Positions 28,756 through 38,470 of a stretch of 64,000 bases of DNA are shown here, piece by piece. Source of the stretch: M1-B18 sp048264125 (lineage in GTDB: Bacteria; Bacillota; Clostridia; Peptostreptococcales; Natronincolaceae). A model generated the notes under the pieces. That model had not been told where the DNA came from. It did no database searches and saw only the letters and a program-made list of their open reading frames with translations. Both the position numbers and the translations under genes were made by a program. Within the stretch, counting starts at the first letter, position 1, and the number at the start of each line of letters is the position of its first letter. The stretch is taken from NCBI GenBank assembly GCA_048264125.1, contig JBLXDM010000010.1, forward strand, positions 1-64,000, in the 5' to 3' direction.

Positions 28756-30042
28756 TTAGAAGCCGCGACTGCTTAGCTTTACGAAGCCAATCTCATTTGT
28801 AGCCCCAGTTATTGCCTGAATCTCAACCTCTATGCTGCCGTCGGGCCTTAAGCTGCCGTCAAAGCCTCCTGCAATCACATCAACATACTGTGTTGAGCCT
28901 ATTACTTTTTTCATTGGCGGCAATAGGATTGTTTCATTTGCATTACCATTGGTGACCACTGCATTTGCTCTAACATCTGCATCCGCCAAGGATTGAGAAG
29001 CACCATCACGGCCTGCGTATTCATCGGTTACTATTACAGTCGGTATTCCCTCCTGCTCAATCTTCTTACAGTTCATTATCAGGTCTGTGTCAGGATTTCC
29101 AAAGCCCTCTTGAGAAACAATGACGCCATCCATGCCTAAATATCCGCATAGCTTTGCTGTCCAATTTGAGGACCTTTCCTTATCTGCTAGGTAAACGTTT
29201 TCATTCGTGATAATTACCCCCACAAAATTGATCTCCTTACCATGCTTTTCGTATAAGTCCTCGATTATGCTGTTGTTTAAATGCACATAGGTTGGGTTTT
29301 TATCGCAGGCTGATACGCAGTTACCGCTGATGATTGCCCCATCCATAATCTCTGTTGGATACATGAAGGTAGGAACTATCTTCTTTGCATCCACCCCATA
29401 GACATAGGTATCATGCAGTAGGCCCTGTGTTTGAAGCATATAAACATATCCTATTTTGGGTAGGTCCGGATATTTTTTTACCGAGTCAAATAATGCCTCA
29501 GTCTCATAAACCTTCACCTCATCCGGTACGACATCCTTTGCAAAGCTGCCCAAATACTGAGCTGCCTTTAATCCAAGCCTTCTGACTGCTGCTTCGTGGT
29601 CATATTGCTTTAGTCCATCAATTGGCTCTGCCACCACAACTACATTATGTGTCTTGGAAAATGGTGTATACTCTGCCCCCGGACCCCTCATATCGATGAT
29701 TCCCTCCTGGAAACCAACTATTTTGCCGGCGGTAACAACTGCAACATTTTTTAAAGCATGCGTGCGACCTGAACCTACAGTATCAACCTTGCTTAGTATA
29801 CCCGGAAAAATTCCGCCGGGCCCCTCTACCTTTACCCTTGGCTCGATTACATCCTTAACAGGTGTAATTCTGATTTCTTCACCGGGATGAGCCAGCTCAA
29901 TTTCAATGCTTTTAATATGCTCATCACCGCTTAATGCCTGAAGCATCTCATTTTTGTTGATGTAGAGCACACCATTTTCAACCTTAGTTGAAGTGCTAAG
30001 CTGAACATCGTTAATAATGATTTTGCCTAACTCTAATCGCAC
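28756..30042 (-). CDS. grdE: Glycine reductase protein B precursor GrdE
   Basis: 428 residues from GTG 30042 (VRLELGKIII is the family N-terminus; an earlier GTG overlaps the GGAGGTG site). It is a proprotein that self-cleaves to two chains, leaving a pyruvoyl group that binds glycine as a Schiff base. The cleavage Cys is residue 242 in ISGNCVSACDKNP, the same number as reported for clostridial GrdE. Other motifs: GPGGIFPG, DMRGPGAEYTPFSKTHN, VIVSQEGFGNPDTD. It lies between trxA and grdA. Confidence 0.96.
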   Translation of the reverse strand: MRLELGKIIINDVQLSTSTKVENGVLYINKNEMLQALSGDEHIKSIEIELAHPGEEIRITPVKDVIEPRVKVEGPGGIFPGILSKVDTVGSGRTHALKNVAVVTAGKIVGFQEGIIDMRGPGAEYTPFSKTHNVVVVAEPIDGLKQYDHEAAVRRLGLKAAQYLGSFAKDVVPDEVKVYETEALFDSVKKYPDLPKIGYVYMLQTQGLLHDTYVYGVDAKKIVPTFMYPTEIMDGAIISGNCVSACDKNPTYVHLNNSIIEDLYEKHGKEINFVGVIITNENVYLADKERSSNWTAKLCGYLGMDGVIVSQEGFGNPDTDLIMNCKKIEQEGIPTVIVTDEYAGRDGASQSLADADVRANAVVTNGNANETILLPPMKKVIGSTQYVDVIAGGFDGSLRPDGSIEVEIQAITGATNEIGFVKLSSRGF

Positions 30043-30159
30043 AAACTTCACCTCCCTTTATTTGTAATGGCCTATATTGCCATAGACCAAAATTTAATTT
30101 GTAAGGGGTGGTATAGGACCACCCTCTACATATATCATTTGTTTTTATCAAAGGGCATA

Positions 30160-30477
30160 CTATAGATGCTTTTTAATCATTGCCTCTACATTAGTCTTCC
30201 TAGCCTCATCCTTGGTTACCTCTTCAACCTTTGATCCGCCCTTATACATGGCGATGGTCGGTAGGCCCAAAACCTTCTCCTTGATTGCTAATCTTCTTGC
30301 CTGTGTCGTATTCAGCTTTACAAATTTGACTTGCTGTCCATACTCCTGGCTTAGTGCCTCAATATCCGGCATTAAAGCCTTGCAGGGCTCGCAGCCGTCA
30401 CTCCAAAAATCCACTAAAACCAATCCATTTGCTTGAAGCACCTCAGCTTCAAAGTTATCCTTATCCACCTCTAGCAT
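30160..30477 (-). CDS. trxA: Thioredoxin of the glycine reductase operon
   Basis: 105 residues, thioredoxin fold with the active site WSDGCEPCK instead of the common WCGPCK. It passes electrons from thioredoxin reductase to GrdA. The cis-proline is in [15 protein letters not shown] 30477 follows GGGAGGTGAG. The CEPC variant is in line with reports that grd-linked thioredoxins differ from the standard type. Confidence 0.93.
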   Translation of the reverse strand: MLEVDKDNFEAEVLQANGLVLVDFWSDGCEPCKALMPDIEALSQEYGQQVKFVKLNTTQARRLAIKEKVLGLPTIAMYKGGSKVEEVTKDEARKTNVEAMIKKHL

Positions 30478-30526
30478 TTTCTCACCTCCCTACTTTTATT
30501 TAAAACTAAGCTATATTATAAAAAAA

Positions 30527-31474
30527 TTATTCGTGAAAGGTATTTTCAATGTACTTTTCAGCCTGCACAGCCGCTATGGCACCGTCTGCAACAGCCGTTA
30601 CAACCTGACGAAGGGACTTAACCCTGCAGTCACCGGCTGCAAAGATACCCGGCACATTGGTTTTCATATTGTCGTCTGTCTTTATGTATCCTGCCTGATC
30701 CATTTCTACAATTCCCTTAAATAGCTCCGTCTGTGGTATATAGCCTACAAACACGAAGATTCCAAAGGTTCCATCCTCTTCTGCAGCCTTGTGTTCTGTA
30801 GTCTCGCCAGTCTGAAGATTTTTAAATACTACTGCCTCTACTATACCCTCACCTTTAATTTCCTCAATTGTAGTATTCCACATAAAATCGATCTTTGGAT
30901 TTTTAAAGGCCTTTTCCTGAATGGATTTAGCTGCCTTAAGGGTATCTCTTCTATGTACTATGGTTACCTTTCTTGCAAAACGCGTCATAAACATTGCTTC
31001 TTCAACGGCAGAATCACCTCCGCCCAGCACAAATACCTCAAGATCTGTAAAGAAGTCGGCATCGCAGGTGGCACAATAGGAAACACCCTTACCAGTAAAT
31101 TCCTTTTCGCCGGGAACCCCTAGTAATTTTGGTGATGCCCCCGGGGCAGCTATAATTGCCCTTGCATAATAGGTGCTCTTTTCCCCAACCAGCACCTGAA
31201 TTTTATCTTCGGTCCTTACTTCCTTTATTTCATCCTTCGCAATTTCAGCACCAAATTCCTTGCATTGCTTCACCATTCTTGCCACCAATGAAGGTCCCGT
31301 TGCATGCTCAATCGATCCTGGATAATTTGCCACCTCTTCTGTAGAAGAAATTTGGCCGCCGGTTTTTTCCTTTTCTAAAATAAGTGTAGACATCTTGGCT
31401 CTGGCTGAATAAAGACCTGCAGATAAACCAGCCGGACCTCCTCCGATAATAACAACATCATAAATTTTTTCCAT
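30527..31474 (-). CDS. trxB: Thioredoxin reductase
   Basis: 315 residues, FAD/NADPH low-molecular-weight type. FAD motif VIIGGGPAGLSAGLYSARA, redox site YCATCDADF (about 137-145), NADPH motif VLGGGDSAVEEA, and the C-terminal FAD segment GIFAAGDCR. It supplies electrons to the grd thioredoxin. It lies between grdX and trxA. Confidence 0.96.
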   Translation of the reverse strand: MEKIYDVVIIGGGPAGLSAGLYSARAKMSTLILEKEKTGGQISSTEEVANYPGSIEHATGPSLVARMVKQCKEFGAEIAKDEIKEVRTEDKIQVLVGEKSTYYARAIIAAPGASPKLLGVPGEKEFTGKGVSYCATCDADFFTDLEVFVLGGGDSAVEEAMFMTRFARKVTIVHRRDTLKAAKSIQEKAFKNPKIDFMWNTTIEEIKGEGIVEAVVFKNLQTGETTEHKAAEEDGTFGIFVFVGYIPQTELFKGIVEMDQAGYIKTDDNMKTNVPGIFAAGDCRVKSLRQVVTAVADGAIAAVQAEKYIENTFHE

Positions 31475-31511
31475 GCTAATCTCTCCTCACAAATAATTTT
31501 CGAGTGCTTTT

Positions 31512-31910
31512 CTAAAGCGATTCACTCTTATTATATCTCATACTTTCAATAGCACTGTCAATCAAGGTTTTGTCAATTATCTGGAAATCCGACAAAATCT
31601 CCTGCGACCATTCCTTAGGACTCTTGTTTTTTATGAATTTCTCTGCAGTCTCGATGCTGGCTTCTATGAGCATTAAGGACTCAATGCTGAGGGAGCCTGC
31701 TTCGATATCTATCAAGGCGCTTTTGTAAATGGTCTCATTAGGCTTTATGCTGCCTGACAAAGGATGGGTTAAGAGCCTATATCCTACATGAACCCTATCC
31801 CTTATATGAAATAAAACCGCCATCAGACCGCCCTTAATGCGTACGACCTCCAGTGAGGCTTCATATTTTTCCCATACCATTGGATTGTTGGTTATTAGTA
31901 TTGCCTTCAC
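31512..31910 (-). CDS. grdX: GrdX, conserved glycine reductase operon protein
   Basis: 132 residues from GTG 31910 (GAGGTG 6 nt upstream). No catalytic motif is recognised. Small GrdX proteins are the usual first gene of grd operons and their role is unknown. Features: ILITNNPMVWEKY at the N-terminus, HPLSGSIKPNETIYKSAL in the middle. It directly follows the glycine riboswitch. Confidence 0.85.
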   Translation of the reverse strand: MKAILITNNPMVWEKYEASLEVVRIKGGLMAVLFHIRDRVHVGYRLLTHPLSGSIKPNETIYKSALIDIEAGSLSIESLMLIEASIETAEKFIKNKSPKEWSQEILSDFQIIDKTLIDSAIESMRYNKSESL

Positions 31911-32013
31911 AATATTCACCTCAATTGGAAAATGCTATCCTTTTATATATCTCCACTTCCATCTAAACTATTCAGTAGGTTTTTTACTTAACAATCATTA
32001 TCAAAAAACATAA

Positions 32014-32064
32014 CAAAAACAGAGAAGAAATAGGTCAACGCCGGTTGCCATATTTCTTCTCTGT
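32014..32064 (-). terminator. Riboswitch-controlled terminator before grdX
   Basis: ACAGAGAAGAAATA (32064-32051) pairs perfectly with TATTTCTTCTCTGT (32032-32019), followed by five T residues. The upstream arm begins within 10 nt of the end of the second glycine aptamer, so aptamer folding can decide whether the terminator forms. Confidence 0.9.
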
Positions 32065-32065
32065 T

Positions 32066-32226
32066 TCTTTACCTGAGAGATTCTTCCTAACGGATTTGCT
32101 CCTTCGGTGCATTTCGCTTTCCAGAGAACTGTCCAAATGCGGTCCTTTTGCCTGAGATTTTCACTAAAAAATGGCGTATTTCTTAGCTTCTTCCTTCGGC
32201 GCCTGGTATTCAGGTCTCTCCCGCAT
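32066..32226 (-). promoter_or_regulatory. Tandem glycine riboswitch (gcvT type)
   Basis: Two consecutive aptamers on the minus strand. The first runs from GCGGGAGAGACC (about 32224) with GGCGCCGAAGGAAGAAGC and ATCTCAGGCAAAAGGACCGC. The second has TTCTCTGGAAAGCG, GCACCGAAGGAGCAAATCC and AATCTCTCAGGTAAAG. These are the conserved glycine-aptamer signatures. Located between the grdX start and degV, it most likely turns the grd operon on with glycine by preventing the terminator at 32014-32064. Confidence 0.96.
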
Positions 32227-32406
32227 TTATCTTCCAGTAAGTCTTTATAGGGTTTGTCTATATATCAATATCAAATTATTTGTCTCATCTATACCTTCAT
32301 TATATTATATGGAAAATTTCCAAGCAAGCTTTTTTTGTTAAATTTTTCGTAAACTTTTTTGATAAATATTCAACTTATTGTGTAATTATTCCTTATAAAA
32401 GTATTC

Positions 32407-33252
32407 TTATTCCTTATAAAAGAATACTGCCAGAGTACCGGGTCCTGCATGGGTTCCAATAGTGCAGCCAATATCGGTTTCTATGATCTCCTTTGGATTT
32501 AGGTGCTTTATTACCTCTTCTCTTAGCTCCGATAGCTTTTCCGGTGAGTTGGCATGAGCAATGGCTACGGTCTTTCCGGTAAAATCTCCGCCTTTTTCTT
32601 TAGCCAGCTCCACCATTTTTCCAATTACCTTCCTGCTGCCTCTAACCTTATCAAGGGACTCCACCAACCCCTCCTTAACCGTCAATATGGGCTTTAGATT
32701 AAGCATGCCTCCGACCAATGCCCTCATAGGATTAATACGTCCGCCTTTTTTAAGGAACTCTAGGGTATCTACAGTAAAAATATGCTCTACTGCCTCCTGA
32801 CGGCTTCTGATTTTCTCCACTATAGCGCTTCGCTCCAACCCCTCTGCAGCCAGTCGGGCAGCTTCTATTACAACTAGACCGGCACCTATTGATAAGCTCA
32901 TGGTGTCCACAACATCCACTAGATCGCTTTCTATATCCTGCTTTGCCAGAAGTGCCGACTGATGGGTGCCGCTTGCTCTTGAGGAGCCATTAATGCATAT
33001 AATCTCTTTTCCTTCCTTAAGTGCTTCCTGGAAGGCCTCCTTAAATACGATCGGTGATATTTGCGAGGTCTTTGGTAGCTCTTTTTCCGTCTTCAGCCTG
33101 GTATAAAATTCCTCATAGGACAAATCTACGCCATCCTTGTATTCCTCTTCCTCGAATATAATGGTTAATGGTAAAATTTTAATGTTATATTTTTCAGCCA
33201 AGGCTTTAGGTACATCCGTCATACTGTCGGTGATAATTTGAATATTACTCAT
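32407..33252 (-). CDS. DegV-family fatty-acid-binding protein
   Basis: 281 residues, full length for the family. Motifs: IITDSMTDVPKALAEKY, LPKTSQISPIVFKEAF, INGSSRASGTHQSA, FLKKGGRINPMRALVGG. Family members bind a fatty acid and supply it to the fatty-acid kinase FakA. ATG 33252 follows GAGGAGG. It is a single-gene unit. Confidence 0.92.
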   Translation of the reverse strand: MSNIQIITDSMTDVPKALAEKYNIKILPLTIIFEEEEYKDGVDLSYEEFYTRLKTEKELPKTSQISPIVFKEAFQEALKEGKEIICINGSSRASGTHQSALLAKQDIESDLVDVVDTMSLSIGAGLVVIEAARLAAEGLERSAIVEKIRSRQEAVEHIFTVDTLEFLKKGGRINPMRALVGGMLNLKPILTVKEGLVESLDKVRGSRKVIGKMVELAKEKGGDFTGKTVAIAHANSPEKLSELREEVIKHLNPKEIIETDIGCTIGTHAGPGTLAVFFYKE

Positions 33253-33370
33253 TTTACTTCCTCCTCCTTGTTTAGAGTTAATTTATTAAATAATTCCATA
33301 TATTCCTATTTTACCTTATAAATAAACTACGTAACAGACAATTATTTGTTTGTAAAAAAATTCAAAAAGC

Positions 33371-33412
33371 AAAAAAACCAGCAAATTAATATTTTAATTA
33401 ATGCTGGTCATG
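33371..33412 (-). terminator. Terminator after trmL
   Basis: On the minus strand GACCAGCATTAATTA pairs with TTAATTTGCTGGTT-like bases, followed by TTTTTTTGC, right after the trmL stop. Confidence 0.75.
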
Positions 33413-33416
33413 AATT

Positions 33417-33887
33417 CTATCTCATACCGGGATAATCCCATTGTTTAAGCACCTCGTAAACCACAATAGCGACTGAATTGGAAAGATTCAAGGATCTAGC
33501 CCTCTCTATATTCAGCATTGGTATTCTTATACTGGTATCTTTGTTTTTATTCAGAATATCCACCGGTATTCCTGCTGTTTCCTTACCGAACATTATGTAG
33601 CAATTATCCTCGTAATTTACATCACTATGAATGCTGTCGGACTTAGTAGTGGCATAATATATTTTTGCTTCAGGATTTTTTTCTAGAAAGCCTTCATAGC
33701 TGTCATAATAATGTAGATCCAGCAAATCCCAGTAATCCAGCCCTGCTCGTTTTAGATGCTTCTCCTCCATTGAAAAACCGGTAGGCCCTATGATGTGGAG
33801 GGCTGTATTGGTTACAACGCAGGTTCTCGCTATATTTCCCGTATTTTGAGGTATCTCAGGCTCTAGAAGCACAATGTTTAATGGCAT
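33417..33887 (-). CDS. trmL: tRNA (cytidine/uridine-34 2'-O) methyltransferase TrmL
   Basis: 156 residues from ATG 33887 after AGGAGGAAT; MPLNIVLLEPEIPQNTGNIA is the family start, so an upstream ATG was dropped. SPOUT-class motifs: NTGNIARTC, FGKETAGIP and RSLNLSNSVAIVVYE with the trefoil knot. It methylates the wobble ribose of certain leucine tRNAs. Confidence 0.95.
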   Translation of the reverse strand: MPLNIVLLEPEIPQNTGNIARTCVVTNTALHIIGPTGFSMEEKHLKRAGLDYWDLLDLHYYDSYEGFLEKNPEAKIYYATTKSDSIHSDVNYEDNCYIMFGKETAGIPVDILNKNKDTSIRIPMLNIERARSLNLSNSVAIVVYEVLKQWDYPGMR

Positions 33888-33911
33888 GTTTATTCCTCCT
33901 GTTGACAATCT

Positions 33912-34361
33912 TTATCTCAATGATAGATCCAAGGCCAGCTCACCAGCATCATTTCCCAGTATCATGGTCATATCTGGCTTGACTTTAATCGCTTCCCTTA
34001 TATACAGCATCGGTGGGGTGATATCTATTTTAATACCCTCATTATATAAGAGATTGGCAGTATTGCCCAGTATCATATTACCCAGCTCAGCAACTGCGCT
34101 TTTGGTAATTTCGTCCAGCTCCACCACCGGCATACCACCCATCATATTTGAAGCAATCCTCAGGGCCATTGCCTCCTCCATATGTATCATAGTATGGCCC
34201 TCAAACTCTCCTGTAATCCCTATATATATTGAAACCTTAGTATTCTCGCTTGGTGGCCCTCCTATGGAAAAGCTTCTTTTTATGTCCATAGACAAGCCAA
34301 CCACCTGCTCCATTATACTCATTCCTGCTGTAACTAGCTTATCTGCAAATTGCTTTTTCAT
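33912..34361 (-). CDS. CheX-family chemotaxis phosphatase domain protein
   Basis: 149 residues matching the CheC/CheX fold. Seen: IYIGITGEFEGHTMIHM, ALRIASNMMGG and the active-site helix AVAELGNMILGNTANLL with the E-x-x-N pair used to dephosphorylate CheY. No other chemotaxis genes are near, so its partner must be elsewhere. ATG 34361 follows GGAGG. Confidence 0.85.
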   Translation of the reverse strand: MKKQFADKLVTAGMSIMEQVVGLSMDIKRSFSIGGPPSENTKVSIYIGITGEFEGHTMIHMEEAMALRIASNMMGGMPVVELDEITKSAVAELGNMILGNTANLLYNEGIKIDITPPMLYIREAIKVKPDMTMILGNDAGELALDLSLR

Positions 34362-34567
34362 AGAAAACCTCCAATTTTAAATAGTATACATGTGATTATA
34401 TCACAAATCAAATTGGTTAGAAGCAATTTTAGGTTAATTTTACAAGGATTAGTTAAGTTTTACATATTATTTACCTAATATATGATATAACATTCCCCCC
34501 AGTACTGAATAAAATAAAAAAAAATTACGATAATATTTATACAAAAACTTTATTTTATTTCTATTTA

Positions 34568-34576
34568 TGCTATAAT
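34568..34576 (+). promoter_or_regulatory. Extended -10 promoter of speD
   Basis: TGCTATAAT is a perfect extended -10 element, 118 nt upstream of the speD ATG. The -35 region is AT-rich and weak. Confidence 0.5.
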
Positions 34577-34693
34577 CATAAGAGAAATTTATTGTCCCTA
34601 TAATATTTAGGTTTATTATTTTAGCTTCAAAGAAATAATATAATAAGGAAATCGTGGGAGATACACACGTTCAAGGAGGTATACACAAGAAAA

Positions 34694-35509
34694 ATGGAGA
34701 TAAAGCAAATTAAAAAGTTAAAGCTGTATGGGTTTAATAATCTAACAAAAACTTTGAGCTTTAATATGTACGATATGTGCTATGCAAAGACCGTCGAGGA
34801 TAGAAAGAATTATATCGCCTATATCGACGAACAGTACAATGCTGAAAGACTGACCAATATACTGACGAATGTGGCCAATATTATTGGTGCCAACATTCTT
34901 AATATAGCCAAGCAGGACTATGATCCTCAAGGGGCTAGTGTTACCATGCTGGTTTCTGAAGGCTTGGTGGCAGAAGATCACCATGGGGATGCAGAGAATG
35001 AAACTCCCGGTCCTTTGCCGGATGCTGTGGTGGGGCATTTAGACAAAAGCCATATCACCGTTCACACATATCCTGAAAGTCATCCAGATGATGGAATAAG
35101 CACCTTCAGAGCCGATATCGATGTTTCTACCTGTGGACATATCTCCCCACTTAAGGCATTAAACTACCTTATTCACAGCTTCGAAACTGATATAATGACC
35201 ATAGACTATAGGGTTAGGGGCTTCACCAGAGACATAAACGGCAAAAAGTTCTTTATAGACCATAGAATTAATTCCATCCAGAATTACATCTCCAGTGATA
35301 CCAGAGATCACTATCAAATGATTGATGTTAATGTTTATCAGGAAAATATCTTTCATACAAAGATGCTTTTGAAGGAGTTCGACTTAGATAATTATCTATT
35401 CGGAGTAACTAAGCGAGATCTTTTGCCGGGAGAAAGAAAGAAGATTAAGCAACGCTTGAAGAAGGAAATGTCTGAAATTTACTATGGAAGAAATATACCC
35501 AAGGTATAA
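34694..35509 (+). CDS. speD: S-adenosylmethionine decarboxylase proenzyme (bacterial type)
   Basis: 271 residues, the long E. coli-like class. The autocleavage site is Ser119 in [13 protein letters not shown], producing the pyruvoyl chain; [20 protein letters not shown] follows. It makes decarboxylated SAM for spermidine synthesis. The GGAGG site lies unusually far (about 14 nt) from ATG 34694. One of few plus-strand genes here; no spermidine synthase is adjacent. Confidence 0.95.
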   Translation: MEIKQIKKLKLYGFNNLTKTLSFNMYDMCYAKTVEDRKNYIAYIDEQYNAERLTNILTNVANIIGANILNIAKQDYDPQGASVTMLVSEGLVAEDHHGDAENETPGPLPDAVVGHLDKSHITVHTYPESHPDDGISTFRADIDVSTCGHISPLKALNYLIHSFETDIMTIDYRVRGFTRDINGKKFFIDHRINSIQNYISSDTRDHYQMIDVNVYQENIFHTKMLLKEFDLDNYLFGVTKRDLLPGERKKIKQRLKKEMSEIYYGRNIPKV

Positions 35510-35510
35510 C

Positions 35511-35556
35511 AAGGAGCTGCCACAATGATTATTTCATTACATGGCAGCTCCTTCAA
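35511..35556 (+). terminator. Terminator after speD
   Basis: AAGGAGCTGCCA and TGGCAGCTCCTT form a perfect 12 bp stem, followed by CAATTTT, immediately after the speD stop. On the minus strand it could also stop transcription of the small gene at 35572. Confidence 0.85.
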
Positions 35557-35571
35557 TTTTATACTTATGGC

Positions 35572-35754
35572 TTAATAGCCGTTTATTTGGTGATAGTGCC
35601 GTATGAGACCTTCCTTAGCCGCCTCAGCAGTCTTTAGGCGTTCCTCAGCCTTTATCCGGCCCTTTATTCTCTCCTCCACCGATCCTCTTATAAAATCTAT
35701 ATGGATATCTATTCTTAATGCACTAATCCTGAAGCCTAGGTTTAATGCCGACAT
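35572..35754 (-). CDS. Small hypothetical protein
   Basis: 60 codons beginning at ATG 35754 with a strong GAGGAGGTG site 7 nt upstream. The protein has a basic/acidic helical middle (SVEERIKGRIKAEERLKTAE) and no membrane segment or signal. It lies 42 nt after the MFS gene and may be cotranscribed with it. I do not recognise the family; the ribosome binding site is the main reason to accept it. Confidence 0.55.
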   Translation of the reverse strand: MSALNLGFRISALRIDIHIDFIRGSVEERIKGRIKAEERLKTAEAAKEGLIRHYHQINGY

Positions 35755-35796
35755 ACAAACACCTCCTCAATATTGTAAAGGACCAGAGACGCTATC

Positions 35797-37065
35797 TTAC
35801 AATTCCTTAACAGCATCATTTTTCATAAAGAACAGCATTCTTATACTAAGCAGCAGTCCACTCACCATCGGCAGCACCCACATTGGTATAAGCTCAAGCA
35901 AAAAGCCTGCCAATAGAACTCCCAGCGGTGCTATCGCTATAGCAGCAGTTCCTATCAGACCAAAAACTCTACCTCTTATGTCGTCAGGGGTCTCCCTCTG
36001 TATAACAGATATAAGGGGAATATCTATCCAGGCAATGGTGAAGCCCAGCCCTCCCATCGTTATAATGTAGAATATAAATATCATATCAGCCGACATGCTT
36101 ATGTCCATCATTGGAATCCCCATTAAAAATATAAAGGCAATAAATATTGTCAGCAGCACCATCAGCCGTTTATAAAGCCTTTCTTTATGGGGTAATATGG
36201 AGAGGGTAATGGCGCCCACCAGCATACCCACCGGCATAAAGGCCTTGACTATGCCATATTTCAATGGAGACAGCATAACAATATTGTTAAGCAGGTAGGG
36301 TATGGGAACCGTTATCGACATTTGCATGAGAAAGTTAATTAATAGCGAGAAGCTCATGACGTTGAAGAGCATTTTATCATTTATAAAATATCGGTAGCCC
36401 TCCTTCAAATCCTGTATAAAGCTATTATTCTCCCCGATGGACTCCGACGCATTTGATCTGGCATTATAGCCAAAGTCTATAAAGGCCTCGGATATGGCAG
36501 AAAGGATAAAGCTTATGCCATTAATAAGCAAGAATGCCTTAATATCAACAATTGCATATATCAGTCCTCCCAGAAAGGGGCCGCTGATGGCTGCCACCGA
36601 CATAATTCCCTGTCCTATTGAATTGATTCTAAAAATATCTTCTTTATCCACTAGGTTAGGCTTACTGGCATCCAGAGCAACGTCAAAGAAGGTATTAAAG
36701 GTAGTAAGCAAAAAGGAAAAGCCGTATATGTAGGCAAGTCTTATCTCATCGAAAACTGCTATACCATAGAAGGTCAGCATCAGTACCCCGCATAAAAGGT
36801 CCATAGATAATACGATCTTCTTTCTGTCTATTCTATCAGCAGCGACACCTGCTATTGGCCCCATCAATACCCTTGGCAGCATACTGAAAACAAGACTTGT
36901 AGCGAAGGTCATCCCTGAATTTGTAAGCTTAAGCACATATAGGCTTATGGCAAAGCTGTATATCTGTGCACCGAATAACGAAACCAGCTTTCCCGCCCCA
37001 TATAGCAGCATGTTTCTCTTGCTAACACCTAGCGAAATCTTTTTTGGCAAACCATATTCCTCCAT
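35797..37065 (-). CDS. MFS transporter (EntS/MFS_3-like efflux type)
   Basis: 422 residues from ATG 37065 (GAGGGGG 9 nt upstream) with about 12 membrane helices. The loop VAADRIDRKKIVLSMDLL and the later QRETPDDIRGRVFGL are typical of the enterobactin-exporter/macrolide-efflux branch of the superfamily. The substrate cannot be told. No regulator is adjacent. Confidence 0.88.
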   Translation of the reverse strand: MEEYGLPKKISLGVSKRNMLLYGAGKLVSLFGAQIYSFAISLYVLKLTNSGMTFATSLVFSMLPRVLMGPIAGVAADRIDRKKIVLSMDLLCGVLMLTFYGIAVFDEIRLAYIYGFSFLLTTFNTFFDVALDASKPNLVDKEDIFRINSIGQGIMSVAAISGPFLGGLIYAIVDIKAFLLINGISFILSAISEAFIDFGYNARSNASESIGENNSFIQDLKEGYRYFINDKMLFNVMSFSLLINFLMQMSITVPIPYLLNNIVMLSPLKYGIVKAFMPVGMLVGAITLSILPHKERLYKRLMVLLTIFIAFIFLMGIPMMDISMSADMIFIFYIITMGGLGFTIAWIDIPLISVIQRETPDDIRGRVFGLIGTAAIAIAPLGVLLAGFLLELIPMWVLPMVSGLLLSIRMLFFMKNDAVKEL

Positions 37066-37238
37066 TGACGTCAACCCCCTCTATTCATGCTTTTATTATA
37101 TCCATAGCCTACCTTCGGAAAAACCGTCTCAGGACTGATTTTTGCTTCAGCCCTCAATCGGCTTACTTCTAAGCCCAATGGGTTAATCGTATGCAAAAAG
37201 GGCTGCCCCCCGCAGGACAACCCTCTATTTCACCTATA

Positions 37239-38138
37239 CTAAGCTATTAAATTAAAGGTCCAATCCACCAATTCTATGGCTACCTCAGCGGTTACATCGT
37301 CCTTATCCAATCTGGTGTTAAGCTCCACAAGGTCCATTGATTTCACCAGCTTAGTGTCCATCAGCGCCTTAAACAGAAGCTTAACCTCCGCTATAGTCAT
37401 ACCATCGCAGACGGGGGTTCCCGTGCCGGGTACCAGCTCAGAATCCAGTGCATCCATATCAAAGCTGACATGAACAGCCTCTACGTTATTTCTTAATAGC
37501 CTATGATTTATTTCCTCAATAACTGCCTCTATGCCACGATTTTTAATTTCCTCCATAGTGTATAGGTTAAGGTTATTATCCTTCGACAGCTGAATTTCGC
37601 CCTCATCCAGATCCCTTGCACCAACAATAAAAACATTTTCCGGCTTAACCTTAACCCCCTTAAAATATACATCCGTTAAGGAGTCGCTGCCAATTCCCAT
37701 TGCAGCCGCCAGAGGCATACCGTGAACATTGCCTGATGGCGAGGTCTCGGAGGTGTTGATGTCTCCATGAGCATCTATCCAGACAACCGCAAGGTTAGAA
37801 TAATATCTGCTGGCACCTGAGATACTGCCTAGGCCCAGAGAATGATCTCCACCTATAACGAAGGGAAAATTTCCCGATGCCAGTGCACTATAGACCTGAT
37901 GCGCCAAATTGGTGTTGACTTCAACTATTGGCTTAAGGTATTTCATTTTATCATGAAAGGCATATTTTTCGGAATCACTTACCTTCGGCACATGAAGATT
38001 GCCCAAATCATATATGCTATGGTTGCACTTTTTAATTACTTCAACGATCTTTTTCTCCCTCAGCTTCTCAGGACCATGCTGAGCGCCATCCTTATCGCAG
38101 CCGTAATTTATAGGTACACCTATTAAACTGACATCCAT
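37239..38138 (-). CDS. rocF: Arginase
   Basis: 299 residues from ATG 38138 after AAAGGGGGAA; an upstream frame extension was rejected. Mn-binding motifs: FVIGGDHSLGLGS, VWIDAHGDINTSE (Asp-x-His-x-Asp) and SFDMDALDSELVPG. The N-terminal GVPINYGCDKDGAQHGP and the overall length fit arginase better than agmatinase. It gives ornithine and urea, which links to the P5C dehydrogenase encoded at 46-48 kb and to polyamine synthesis. Confidence 0.9.
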   Translation of the reverse strand: MDVSLIGVPINYGCDKDGAQHGPEKLREKKIVEVIKKCNHSIYDLGNLHVPKVSDSEKYAFHDKMKYLKPIVEVNTNLAHQVYSALASGNFPFVIGGDHSLGLGSISGASRYYSNLAVVWIDAHGDINTSETSPSGNVHGMPLAAAMGIGSDSLTDVYFKGVKVKPENVFIVGARDLDEGEIQLSKDNNLNLYTMEEIKNRGIEAVIEEINHRLLRNNVEAVHVSFDMDALDSELVPGTGTPVCDGMTIAEVKLLFKALMDTKLVKSMDLVELNTRLDKDDVTAEVAIELVDWTFNLIA

Positions 38139-38430
38139 CTTAAGTTCCCCCTTTTGAACTGCCCTACAAGAAGCTATATGTATGCTACTGCATGTTAACA
38201 CAGCCTTCTATATACTAGTGATTATAGCATCAAGAAAATGTGGGGTAAATGAAAATATTTATTAATTAAGAAGCATAAATATTTATTTTGCATATATATG
38301 CTTGACTTCATAAATACCAATATGTCACAATAGCCTGGCTTATGGTTTATATTTTTTAGACAGACTTATTAAGCTAATAAATAATACACCTATTGTATAA
38401 AAAAACTTTTAAAAATTCATGTTAAATAAA

Positions 38431-38456
38431 AAATGGAGCAGCAATCTGCCGCTCCA
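38431..38456 (-). terminator. Terminator after the flavoprotein gene
   Basis: ATTGGAGCGGCAGATTGCTGCTCCAT forms a stem GGAGCGGCA/TGCTGCTCC with small loop, followed by TTTTTTATT on the minus strand. Confidence 0.85.
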
Positions 38457-38470
38457 ATACCATGTTACTA

